Positions 37,222 through 45,600 of a stretch of 64,000 nt of DNA are shown piece after piece. Numbering within the stretch: position 1 is the stretch's first letter; each line of letters begins with the position of its first letter. Under the pieces are notes generated by a model. It made no database searches. It worked only from the letters and a program-made list of their open reading frames with translations, and was not told where the DNA came from. The stretch comes from Ketobacter sp. (GTDB taxonomy: Bacteria; Pseudomonadota; Gammaproteobacteria; Pseudomonadales; Ketobacteraceae). The stretch is from NCBI RefSeq assembly GCF_003671495.1, contig NZ_RCHN01000043.1, forward strand, positions 1 through 64,000. The letters run 5' to 3'. The translations under genes were made by a program, and so were the position numbers.

Positions 37222-38514
37222 TTATAAAGGGCGCACCTCAATATCGGGCAGGCTACGGGCGCGGACGGCAAACTCATTGGGGTCCCCGTCATAGCCATCA
37301 CTCATGAGCAGACTGACCACCACGCCGATAAAGCCTTTCTTGGGAAAATCCTCAATGATGTAGCCGGTGTTGGGCAGCTGGCCGGGGAACAGCTCCCCCG
37401 GGCGGGTGCGTTCCAGGTCATCCTCCAGCAGCAGCGACATCTTGGAGTCAAAGCCGCCCAGGTAATCCACATAGGACAGGAAATCCAGGTTGCGTTTGGT
37501 GCTGACCCAGATCCAGTTGTTATGGGGGTCCAGACCGGCCTCGATCACCTTTTGTTCCTGGGCATCGATGGTGCCGTCCACCACCCCCTGCAGCTGGGGT
37601 GCCGCCGACGTACGGACCGTGGCACCAATCAGACGGTTGGCATCGATGGACATGGTGATGGTGGGCTCCACCACCAGACTGCGGCGCAATTCCGGAATCA
37701 CACCGCGCACGTCGTACATCAGGGATTTGGGGCCGTGATGAATCTGCACGCTGAGGTTCAGAATGCGGACCGCCAGAAAATACACGCTGAAATCCAACTG
37801 GGTGGTGGTTCTTATGGGGCCGATCTTCTCACCCCGGGGCACCGCGATCAGCTGCTCGTTATCCAGCTCCACTTCCGCCAGGGAGGTGAGCACCCCGCCG
37901 CGGAGCTTGAGGTTCAGTGAATCCAGCGGGCGTTCCCCCAGGTAATTCACGTAACTGAAATCGTCCCACACCAGGTGATTGTTCGGATGATAGCGGATGC
38001 TGTAGAAATCGGTTTCCACCAAGCCCTCCTCCGCGCTGTAACGCACGTACTGCTCATCGGAGCGCAGCCGGGAGTTCTGCATCACATAGACGTAACGCTC
38101 GTACCCCTGTGCATCGCGGGTCAGGATTTCGGCCAGCAAGGTCCCGTCGTGGAGGCTCTTGCCGCGATAGCGTTCCCCTGCATCCTTGAACAGAAACAGA
38201 ATCTTGTCAGTGGCGTCCATCCGCTCAGGATCGCCCGCCAGGGGCACATCCCAGCCCTCAAAGAACACGGCCCCACCCACGTTGTATTGATCAATCTGAA
38301 AGGGGATCGGTTCCAGCAGTCCATCGATCATGGCCGCCAGGGAAAGCTGTTCCAATGGCAAGCCCAACAGGGAAGGCACATCCTCTCCTTCCACGGTGAT
38401 GATTTTGAATGCATCAATATGCTGTAGAGGTGGAGTGACCGCCTGACACAACGCCCCATAGACGGTGAGGAAAGTGGTCAATATCACCCGGGTCAAAACG
38501 CGGAGAATTCCCAT
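37222..38514 (-). CDS. Unknown secreted protein
   Basis: 430 aa, not recognised. ATG 38514 (AAGGTG upstream) gives a clean signal peptide at residues 1-25 (MGILRVLTRVILTTFLTVYG, cleavage near CQA/VTP); the frame continues upstream to 38610 without one. The mature protein is beta-rich, with repeated DFxSYVDYLG/DFSYVNYLG motifs (DDFSYVNYLGER and LDFLSYVDYLGGFD), and no cysteines in the mature region were noticed. It lies upstream of the DUF1302/DUF1329 pair on the same strand and is separated from them by hairpins, so it may be an independent unit. A periplasmic or cell-surface role is all that can be inferred. Confidence 0.8.
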   Translation of the reverse strand: MGILRVLTRVILTTFLTVYGALCQAVTPPLQHIDAFKIITVEGEDVPSLLGLPLEQLSLAAMIDGLLEPIPFQIDQYNVGGAVFFEGWDVPLAGDPERMDATDKILFLFKDAGERYRGKSLHDGTLLAEILTRDAQGYERYVYVMQNSRLRSDEQYVRYSAEEGLVETDFYSIRYHPNNHLVWDDFSYVNYLGERPLDSLNLKLRGGVLTSLAEVELDNEQLIAVPRGEKIGPIRTTTQLDFSVYFLAVRILNLSVQIHHGPKSLMYDVRGVIPELRRSLVVEPTITMSIDANRLIGATVRTSAAPQLQGVVDGTIDAQEQKVIEAGLDPHNNWIWVSTKRNLDFLSYVDYLGGFDSKMSLLLEDDLERTRPGELFPGQLPNTGYIIEDFPKKGFIGVVVSLLMSDGYDGDPNEFAVRARSLPDIEVRPL

Positions 38515-38578
38515 GCACGGCACCTTGTTGTTTTTTTCTTGCCATGGTAACGAGGGAGATCGAAGTAAAAAGCGGCAG

Positions 38579-38604
38579 AAAAGGTCCGTTTTACTGGACC
38601 TTTT
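38579..38604 (-). terminator. Terminator of the MFS gene
   Basis: AAAAGGTCC (38579-38587) and GGACCTTTT (38596-38604) form a perfect 9-bp stem with an 8-nt loop. It lies 36 nt after the MFS stop codon in the direction of transcription. Confidence 0.75.
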
Positions 38605-38639
38605 AGCCAATCAGGTCAAAATTTCATCACGCGGAAAGC

Positions 38640-39890
38640 TCAGTGGCGAGCTGCCGGTTCCTGTTCCGCAAAATCCTCATCCGGTAGCATTTCGAAGGCG
38701 GTGGGCGTGGTCCGCACCATTGGCACAAACTGGGTGTGATGGTCGGTGGGGTCTTCGTGCAGTTTGCGCAGTTGCAGGAAGGCAAACACCGCCAGCAGCA
38801 GTTGCATCACCACGAAATACAGCGGCAGGGCCTGCGGCCCGATGGCGCCCATGATCTGCCCCGCCAGTGCCGGGCCCACGGCAGCACCACCCCCATGCAG
38901 CAACAGAATGCCACTGCTGCCCGACAGCATGCTGTCGGCATCCAGATGGTCGCTGAGGTGGGCCACACACACCGGGTACACGGCAAACGCAAGCCCCCCA
39001 TACAGGGCGATGGCCAGCAACACCCATTGCCCGGCATAGGATAACGCCGACAACAGTGCCGCGGCCGCGGCCGCGGCCACACAGACGATGGCCAGTACCT
39101 TGCGCCGATCATGAGTATCGGAATAGCGCCCCAGGGGAAACTGTAAAGCAGCACCGCCGATGACCGCCGCACTGATAAAAGTGGCCACGCCCTGGGTATC
39201 CAGCCCGATGCGTTGGGCGTAGAGCGCTCCCAAGCCCCAGAATGCCCCCATGGCCAGGCCGGACAACAGGGCCCCCGCCATGGCCACCGGCGCCGCCCGA
39301 TACAGGTCCGCATATTTGACCTTGGACACCTGGGAAACTTCCGGCTGTGCCAGGCGGGTCCAGGTCACGGGCAACAGACTCAGGCACACCAGAATGGCCG
39401 AGATGGCAAACAGGGTGAACGCCGTGGGCTCGTCCAGGAGCAGCAACTGCTGGGCAATGGCCAGCGCCCCCAGGTTCACCATCATGTAAATTGAAAACAC
39501 TTTGCCCCGTTGCTCCGATGGCGTATATCCGTTAAGCCAGCTCTCAATCACGGTGTACAGGATCACCAGGGATACACCGGTCATGATACGCAGCAGCATC
39601 CAGATCCAGGGGTGAATGACCAGTACGTGCAACAACACCGAACACGCCGCCAACGCGGCGCAAAAGGCGAAGGTACGAATGTGACCAATACGCTGGATGA
39701 TCGGGAGCGCCAGGAAGGTACCTATCAAAAAACCGATAAAGTAGCCGGACATGATCAGCCCCATGCTGCTGTCACTATAGCCTTCCAGCCCTCCGCGGAC
39801 GGCCAACAGGGTGTTCAACAGCCCGCTCCCCAACAACAACAGCGCTACCCCCATCAGCAAAGCACCGATGGGCAGTATCAGTGGCAGCAT
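38640..39890 (-). CDS. MFS transporter (YcaD-like)
   Basis: 416-aa major facilitator with 12 predicted helices. The first helices include GLIMSGYFIGFLIGTFLALPIIQRIGH, matching the loop 2-3 region of the YcaD/drug-like MFS group, followed by MTGVSLVILYTVIESWLNGYTPSEQRGKVFSIYM, a strong signature of that group. A charged cytoplasmic tail follows the last helix (LRKLHEDPTDHHTQF). The substrate is unknown. The gene stands alone; the neighbouring membrane protein is divergent. Confidence 0.9.
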   Translation of the reverse strand: MLPLILPIGALLMGVALLLLGSGLLNTLLAVRGGLEGYSDSSMGLIMSGYFIGFLIGTFLALPIIQRIGHIRTFAFCAALAACSVLLHVLVIHPWIWMLLRIMTGVSLVILYTVIESWLNGYTPSEQRGKVFSIYMMVNLGALAIAQQLLLLDEPTAFTLFAISAILVCLSLLPVTWTRLAQPEVSQVSKVKYADLYRAAPVAMAGALLSGLAMGAFWGLGALYAQRIGLDTQGVATFISAAVIGGAALQFPLGRYSDTHDRRKVLAIVCVAAAAAAALLSALSYAGQWVLLAIALYGGLAFAVYPVCVAHLSDHLDADSMLSGSSGILLLHGGGAAVGPALAGQIMGAIGPQALPLYFVVMQLLLAVFAFLQLRKLHEDPTDHHTQFVPMVRTTPTAFEMLPDEDFAEQEPAARH

Positions 39891-40043
39891 TCTCTCACCT
39901 CCATAAAAGACTTCGACTCTTGTGTTTTTATGCTAACGTGATTTATAAGAGTTTTGAAATTTTGCTGATCGACCTTTCAACGGCAGTCCGCACAGAAATA
40001 TCTCGCTTTTCATTCACGACCATAAAAAACAGGGAGTATACCC

Positions 40044-40784
40044 ATGAGCAACAACTATTCCGCCCCCAACGCGGCATTAGTGGATAGCAACGAATCCGGA
40101 GGCTCTTTGCAGGCCGGTATCGAGGGCAATTATTCAGTGGAGCTGTCCGATATCCTGTCGGAATCCTGGCAAAAGACCAAAGGCAGCAAACGCTATATTC
40201 TGGGGGCCGGCATTCTCATGTATGTGATCTCCTTCGTGGTGATTGCCGTTGTGACCGCCATCAGCATGTTCGCCATAGGGACTGATCCTGAATCCCCGGG
40301 GCCCATGGCCATTCTGATCCAGGTGGTGCTGCAGATCCTGTTCATGGCCCTGATCCTGCCCTTCTCCGCCGGCATCTTTGTCATGTGTTTGAAGCAGGTC
40401 CAGGGGGTGCAGCCCGAATTCGGCGACCTGTTCTCCTGTTTCAACAAGACCGGTAAACTGCTGGGTTGCATGATCCTGATGTACATCATGATCTTCATCG
40501 GCTACCTGCTGTTTATCATTCCGGGGATTTACCTGAATTTCGCCTACATCCTGGCGATTCCATTGATCGTGGACCGGGACATGGGCCCCTGGGAAGCGCT
40601 GGAGACCTCCCGTAAAGCCATTACCAAGCATTGGTTGTCGGTGTTCCTGTTCTTCATCGTGCTCACCATCATCATGCTGGTCAGTATGCTGCCCTTGTTC
40701 ATCGGCCTGATCTGGAGTGTGCCCCTGATGGCTATCGCCATGGCGGTGCTGTACCGGGAAGTGTTCGGCATCACCAGCTATTGA
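40044..40784 (+). CDS. Polytopic membrane protein of unknown function
   Basis: 246 aa with a hydrophilic N-terminus (about 1-45) and about six transmembrane segments, including the amphipathic-hydrophobic pair around IIPGIYLNFAYILAIPLIVDRDMGPWEALETSRKA. That motif, a Pro-Gly turn followed by a short conserved cytoplasmic helix, is common in DUF975/YciC-type and glycerophosphodiester-phosphodiesterase-like membrane-domain proteins. The start ATG 40044 follows AGGGAG. No partner gene is evident. Confidence 0.8.
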   Translation: MSNNYSAPNAALVDSNESGGSLQAGIEGNYSVELSDILSESWQKTKGSKRYILGAGILMYVISFVVIAVVTAISMFAIGTDPESPGPMAILIQVVLQILFMALILPFSAGIFVMCLKQVQGVQPEFGDLFSCFNKTGKLLGCMILMYIMIFIGYLLFIIPGIYLNFAYILAIPLIVDRDMGPWEALETSRKAITKHWLSVFLFFIVLTIIMLVSMLPLFIGLIWSVPLMAIAMAVLYREVFGITSY

Positions 40785-40795
40785 TCGACCGCGTT

Positions 40796-40842
40796 CCGGA
40801 GTCTGGGTGTCTTGCACATCCAAACCTACACCCTGACTCCGG
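40796..40842. terminator. Long hairpin between convergent genes
   Basis: CCGGAGTCTGGGTGT (40796-40810) pairs with ACACCCTGACTCCGG (40828-40842) with one mismatch. The right arm encodes the last residues of the DHOD-like protein. No U tract; a bidirectional 3'-end structure is likely. Confidence 0.6.
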
Positions 40843-41842
40843 GGCTGCGTTGGTAGCTGTCCAGCACGTCCATGTAATTTTCCCGCTCATAGCCTACCGG
40901 ATTCACCGCATTCTGATGGCTCAGGCTGCCTTTTAACTGCTGTACAGATTGATATTCCCGGTCTTCCATCCACTGGCTCATGCCCCGTAACACATCCTGG
41001 ATCACCTCCGGCCCGCCCTTCAACAACACGCTGCACAGATGCACCACATCGGCCCCGGCCAGTAACGCCTTCAACGCATCCTGAAAGCCGTGAAACCCGC
41101 CGGTGGCGGCCAGGGTGAAGGTCACCTGAGGGCGCAGCAGCGCCAGCCAGCGGATGCGCAGCAGGGTCTCCTGGCAGGAAGACAGGCTTAACTGTGGTTT
41201 GACCTGCAGGCTCTCCAGGTCGATGTCCGGCTGATAAAAGCGGTTGAACAACGACACCCCGGCGGCGCCATTAACCTCCAGGGCCGTCACGAAATGCATC
41301 AACCCGGTAAACTGGTTGGAAAGTTTAACCGTACAGGGCACCTGCACCGCCTCCACCAACCGCTGCACGATATGCAGATAGCGTTGCTCAATGATTTCAC
41401 TGCGGGCACCGGGCTCGGCATTCATGCCATAGAGGTTCAATTCAATGGCGTCGCAACCGGCCTCTTCCAGGTCCTTGGCATGATCCACCCAGCCACTGTC
41501 GGTAATGCCATTCAGGCTGGCCACCACCGGAATGGACAGGGCGGCCTTGTAGCGACGGATCTGCTCCAGGGTTTGATCCAGCCGGGATTCAAAATGATGG
41601 GCATTCGGCAGGAAGCTGTCCGCTTCGTGATGCCCGATATCCTGCATCACCACAAACCGGTCCAGCGATTCCTGCTCGTGAATCAATTCCTCTTCGAACA
41701 ATGACGGCAGGATCAGCGCAGCCGCGCCGGCATCTTCCAGGCGCCGGGCATCGTCAAAGTGTCCGGTGAGGGGGCTGGAAGATGGCACCAGCGGATTCTT
41801 CAGCGTCAAGCCCAGATAGGTTGTTGTCAGGTCCACCATCAT
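40826..41842 (-). CDS. Dihydroorotate dehydrogenase-like protein
   Basis: 338 aa FMN-dependent TIM-barrel protein of the DHOD family. LTTTYLGLTLKNPLVPSSSPLTG is the family opening, with VVASLNGITDSGWVDHAKDLEEAGCDAIELNLYG and VKLSNQFTGLMHFVTALEVNGAAGVSLFNRFY. It is coupled to nifJ by an ATGATG overlap (the nifJ TGA lies inside), and the same pairing of a DHOD-like protein with pyruvate:flavodoxin oxidoreductase recurs in other bacteria. It probably is not the pyrimidine enzyme. Starts at 41842 or 41839 are both possible. Confidence 0.88.
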   Translation of the reverse strand: MMVDLTTTYLGLTLKNPLVPSSSPLTGHFDDARRLEDAGAAALILPSLFEEELIHEQESLDRFVVMQDIGHHEADSFLPNAHHFESRLDQTLEQIRRYKAALSIPVVASLNGITDSGWVDHAKDLEEAGCDAIELNLYGMNAEPGARSEIIEQRYLHIVQRLVEAVQVPCTVKLSNQFTGLMHFVTALEVNGAAGVSLFNRFYQPDIDLESLQVKPQLSLSSCQETLLRIRWLALLRPQVTFTLAATGGFHGFQDALKALLAGADVVHLCSVLLKGGPEVIQDVLRGMSQWMEDREYQSVQQLKGSLSHQNAVNPVGYERENYMDVLDSYQRSPGVRV

Positions 41843-44800
41843 TGCAGCTCCTCATCCCAGTCCAGCGCCGCCAGTTGCTGATAACGCTCGTAGCGCTCCA
41901 TCACCTCTGCCCGCGCCTGATTCAGTAATGCTTCCGCCCGCTCCGGATGGGTGTTCCACAGCATGTTGAAGCGGGTTTCGCTTTTGACAAACTCGCCGTA
42001 ATCAATGGACGGCGGCTTGGAGTCCAGCTTCAGGGGATTGATGCCCTGAGCAGCCCGACGCGGATCAAACCGGAACAGCGGCCAGTGACCGGAATCCACG
42101 GCCAGGTTCTGCTGCCGGTGGTTGTGGCTCATGTCCACCCCATGGGCAATGCAGGGGGCATAAGCAATGATCAGGGACGGGCCGGGATAGGCCTCTGCCT
42201 CCAGGAACGTGTGCAGGGTGTGCACGTCCTTGGCGCCATAGGCCACGTGGGCCACGTAAACGCTCTCATAGGTCATGGCGATGCGGGCCAGGTCCTTTTT
42301 GGCGGTGGGTTTGCCACTGGCGGAGAACTTGGCCACCGCTCCCCGCGGGGTGGCTTTCGAGGTTTGCCCCCCGGTATTGGAATAGACTTCGGTATCCAGC
42401 ACCAGGATATTCACATCCCGACCGGAGGCCAGCACATGGTCCAGGCCGCCATAACCGATGTCATAGGCCCAGCCATCGCCGCCGATGATCCAGATACTCT
42501 TGCGCACCAGGGCCTCCAGCACCGACTCCAGCTGTCGCGCATCCGGGCTGTCCAGTTCAGCCAAGCGGTCGCGCAATTGTGCCACCCGCTGCCGTTGCTC
42601 ATACAGATCGGCTTCGCTGGCCTCGGGTGCGTTCAACAACGTATCCACAAAGCCCGGCGAAAGTTGATCTGCCAAACGACGCAGGCTGTCTTCGGCAATG
42701 ATCCGTTGCTGGTCATAGGCGGCGCGAATGCCCAAGCCGAATTCCGCATTGTCTTCAAACAGTGAATTGCTCCAGGCCGGGCCCCGCCCGTCGGCGTTTT
42801 TAGCCCAGGGCGTGGTGGGCAGGTTACCGCCGTAAATGGAGGAACAGCCAGTGGCGTTGGCCACCACCATGCGGTCACCGAACAACTGGCTGGCCAGCTT
42901 GATGTAGGGGGTTTCACCACAACCGGCGCAGGCACCGGAAAATTCAAACAGGGGTTCCAGCAACATGGACCCTTTCATGGTATTGGCTTTCACTTCACGC
43001 CGATCGATGTCCGGCAGGCGGAGGAAATATTCCCAGTTCAGTTTCTCCTGTTGCTTCAGCGGTTCAATGGGCGCCATATTCACGGCTTTGTGACTGGCAT
43101 TGCTCTTGTCCCGAATGGGGCAGATATCCACGCAGAGAGAACAGCCGGTACAGTCCTCCGGTGCCACCTGGTAACTGATGTGAGTACCCTGGGGGTAATC
43201 CTTGCCTTTGATCTGCACATGCTTGAAAGTGGCAGGCGCATCCACCACCGCCGCGGCCGGAAAGGCTTTGCTGCGGATCACGCTGTGGGGACACACGAAA
43301 GCGCACTTGCCGCAATGGGTACACAGCGTTTCATCCCACACCGGGATTTCCAGGCTGATGTTGCGCTTCTCGATTCTGGCGGTACTGAGCGGGTAAGTAC
43401 CATCCGCCGGCAATTGGCTCACCGGAATCAGGTCGCCTCGGCCGGCAATGATTTCCGCCGTCACCTGACGCACAAAGTCATCCGCAATGCCGGCACCCAC
43501 TTCCTGAATCTCAAAAGTGGAATTCACCGCACCGGGCAACGGCACCTGAACCAATGCCGCCAGGGTGTTATCGATGGCTTCGAAATTGCGGCGGGTGATG
43601 TGGCGACCTTTGCGGCCATAAGTTTTTTCCACCGAGGCCTTGATCTGGGTAATGGCCTCGTCTTTGGGCAGCACCCCGGAAATGGCGAAGAACACCGTTT
43701 GCATGACGGTATTGATGCGGCGCCCCATACCGCTTTGCTGGGCCACGGCATAGGCGTCGATGATGTAGAGACGAATGTTCTTATTGAGGATGTGTTGCTG
43801 GGCCGAGCGCGGCAGTGATGCCCATACCTGGTCTTGCGCCAAGGGTGTATTCAACACAAACACCGCATTCGGCGCCGCCTTCTTCAACATGTCATACTTT
43901 TCCAGAAACACCGTCTGGTGGCAGCCGACAAACTGCGCCCGGTTATCCCCGATCAGGTACGACGAACGAATCGGGTGTTTGCCAAAGCGCAAATGGGACA
44001 CGGTGACTGCGCCGGATTTTTTGGAGTCATAGACAAAGTAACCCTGGGCGTTGAGGTCCGTGCATTCACCGATGATCTTGATGCTGTTCTTGTTGGCGCT
44101 CACAGTACCGTCGGAGCCCAGTCCATAGAACAGGCATTCGATGGTGTCCTGACCGTCGGTGGAGGCCGGTAATGCAGTGTCATCCCAGGGCAGACTGAGG
44201 CCGCTGACATCGTCGTGTATGCCCACGGTGAACGGGTGTTGCGGCCGTGACTGCTTCAGGTTATCGAAGACAGAACACACCATGCCAGGGGTAAATTCCT
44301 TGGAGGACAAACCGAAGCGCCCTCCCACAACCTTGGGCACCCCGGTAAAGGGTAAGTCACCTCGGCAAACGGCCTCTAACACCGCCGCCGCCACATCCTT
44401 GTACAGGGGTTCTCCCTCAGCACCGGGCTCCTTGGTGCGATCCAGAACCGCAATGGCCCGGGTGCTGGCCGGCAAGGCTGCCAATAACGCCTGCCCCACG
44501 AACGGTCGATACAGGCGCGGTTTCAACACACCCACTTTTTCACCCTGGGCCTGCAATACAGACACCGTTTCCGCCACGGTTTCCGCAGCGGAGCCCATCA
44601 CAATGATCACCCGTTCCGCATCCGCCGCGCCCTCGTAATCGAACAAGCTGTACTGGCGCCCGCTGCACTGGGCAAATTGATCCATGGCCTGCTGCAGGAT
44701 GTTGGGAAACGCATCATAGAAGGGATTCACCGTTTCCCGCGCCTGGAAAAACACATCCGGGTTCTGGGAGGTGCCCCGGATCACCGGGTGGTCCGGTGAT

Positions 44801-45432
44801 AGCGCCCGCGCCCTGTGCTCCTGCACCGCATCCGTATCGATCAGGGCCCTGATGGTAGCGTCTTCCACCAGCCGGATCTTTGCCACTTCATGGGAGGTGC
44901 GGAAGCCGTCAAAAAAGTGCAACACCGGAACCCGGCTGCGCAAGGTGGCGGACTGGGTGATCAACGCCATGTCGTGCGCCTCCTGCACGCTGTTGGAAGC
45001 CACCATGGCAAACCCGGTGCCGCGGGCGGACATCACGTCACTGTGATCAGCAAAAATGGAGAGCGCCTGAGCCGCCACCGACCTGGCCGCAATATGAAAC
45101 ACCGTGGGCGACAGTTCCCCGGCAATCTTGTACATGTTGGGCAGCATCAGCAACAAGCCCTGGGACGCGGTGAAGGTGGTGGCCAGGGTGCCCGCCTGCA
45201 GCGCGCCGTGGATGGCACCGGCGGCGCCGGCTTCACTTTGCATCTCTATGATCTGTGGCACGGAGCCGAAGATATTGGGGCGCCCCTGGGCGGACCAGGC
45301 ATCGGCGTGCTCACCCATGGGGGAGGCCGGGGTAATCGGATAGATGGCGATGACCTCGTTGGTCTTGTGGGCGATGTACGCCACCGCCTCATTGCCATCA
45401 ATGGTTACATAACGTACTGATGAGTCGGACAT
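41839..45432 (-). CDS. nifJ: Pyruvate:ferredoxin (flavodoxin) oxidoreductase
   Basis: 1197 aa single-chain enzyme oxidising pyruvate with CoA to acetyl-CoA and CO2 and reducing ferredoxin or flavodoxin. Domains: N-terminal YIAHKTNEVIAIYPITPASPMGEH (pyruvate/TPP domain I), domain II and CoA-binding domain III, two 4Fe-4S clusters in the insert (CTHCGKCAFVC near residue 702 and CTGCSLCVDIC near 759), and the TPP-binding C-terminal domain (GDGWAYDIGYGGLDH; NTGGQTSK). All catalytic elements look intact. AGGAGAG precedes ATG 45432. It is normally oxygen-sensitive, so its presence implies micro-oxic or fermentative conditions or an aerotolerant form. Confidence 0.96.
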   Translation of the reverse strand: MSDSSVRYVTIDGNEAVAYIAHKTNEVIAIYPITPASPMGEHADAWSAQGRPNIFGSVPQIIEMQSEAGAAGAIHGALQAGTLATTFTASQGLLLMLPNMYKIAGELSPTVFHIAARSVAAQALSIFADHSDVMSARGTGFAMVASNSVQEAHDMALITQSATLRSRVPVLHFFDGFRTSHEVAKIRLVEDATIRALIDTDAVQEHRARALSPDHPVIRGTSQNPDVFFQARETVNPFYDAFPNILQQAMDQFAQCSGRQYSLFDYEGAADAERVIIVMGSAAETVAETVSVLQAQGEKVGVLKPRLYRPFVGQALLAALPASTRAIAVLDRTKEPGAEGEPLYKDVAAAVLEAVCRGDLPFTGVPKVVGGRFGLSSKEFTPGMVCSVFDNLKQSRPQHPFTVGIHDDVSGLSLPWDDTALPASTDGQDTIECLFYGLGSDGTVSANKNSIKIIGECTDLNAQGYFVYDSKKSGAVTVSHLRFGKHPIRSSYLIGDNRAQFVGCHQTVFLEKYDMLKKAAPNAVFVLNTPLAQDQVWASLPRSAQQHILNKNIRLYIIDAYAVAQQSGMGRRINTVMQTVFFAISGVLPKDEAITQIKASVEKTYGRKGRHITRRNFEAIDNTLAALVQVPLPGAVNSTFEIQEVGAGIADDFVRQVTAEIIAGRGDLIPVSQLPADGTYPLSTARIEKRNISLEIPVWDETLCTHCGKCAFVCPHSVIRSKAFPAAAVVDAPATFKHVQIKGKDYPQGTHISYQVAPEDCTGCSLCVDICPIRDKSNASHKAVNMAPIEPLKQQEKLNWEYFLRLPDIDRREVKANTMKGSMLLEPLFEFSGACAGCGETPYIKLASQLFGDRMVVANATGCSSIYGGNLPTTPWAKNADGRGPAWSNSLFEDNAEFGLGIRAAYDQQRIIAEDSLRRLADQLSPGFVDTLLNAPEASEADLYEQRQRVAQLRDRLAELDSPDARQLESVLEALVRKSIWIIGGDGWAYDIGYGGLDHVLASGRDVNILVLDTEVYSNTGGQTSKATPRGAVAKFSASGKPTAKKDLARIAMTYESVYVAHVAYGAKDVHTLHTFLEAEAYPGPSLIIAYAPCIAHGVDMSHNHRQQNLAVDSGHWPLFRFDPRRAAQGINPLKLDSKPPSIDYGEFVKSETRFNMLWNTHPERAEALLNQARAEVMERYERYQQLAALDWDEELQ

Positions 45433-45600
45433 CCGGCTCTCTCCTGTTCAGGTCCCGGTTTCCGGTTGAAGAACCTGATCACTGTTGCACGATGGCCATA
45501 GTGGGCAATTGATCTGGAACAAGGGTGAAAAGGATTTTACCCAACCGTCACATGGGGTAGGCTCAGGAAACTCAAAAAACCAACGAGCCCGGGGGCAACC

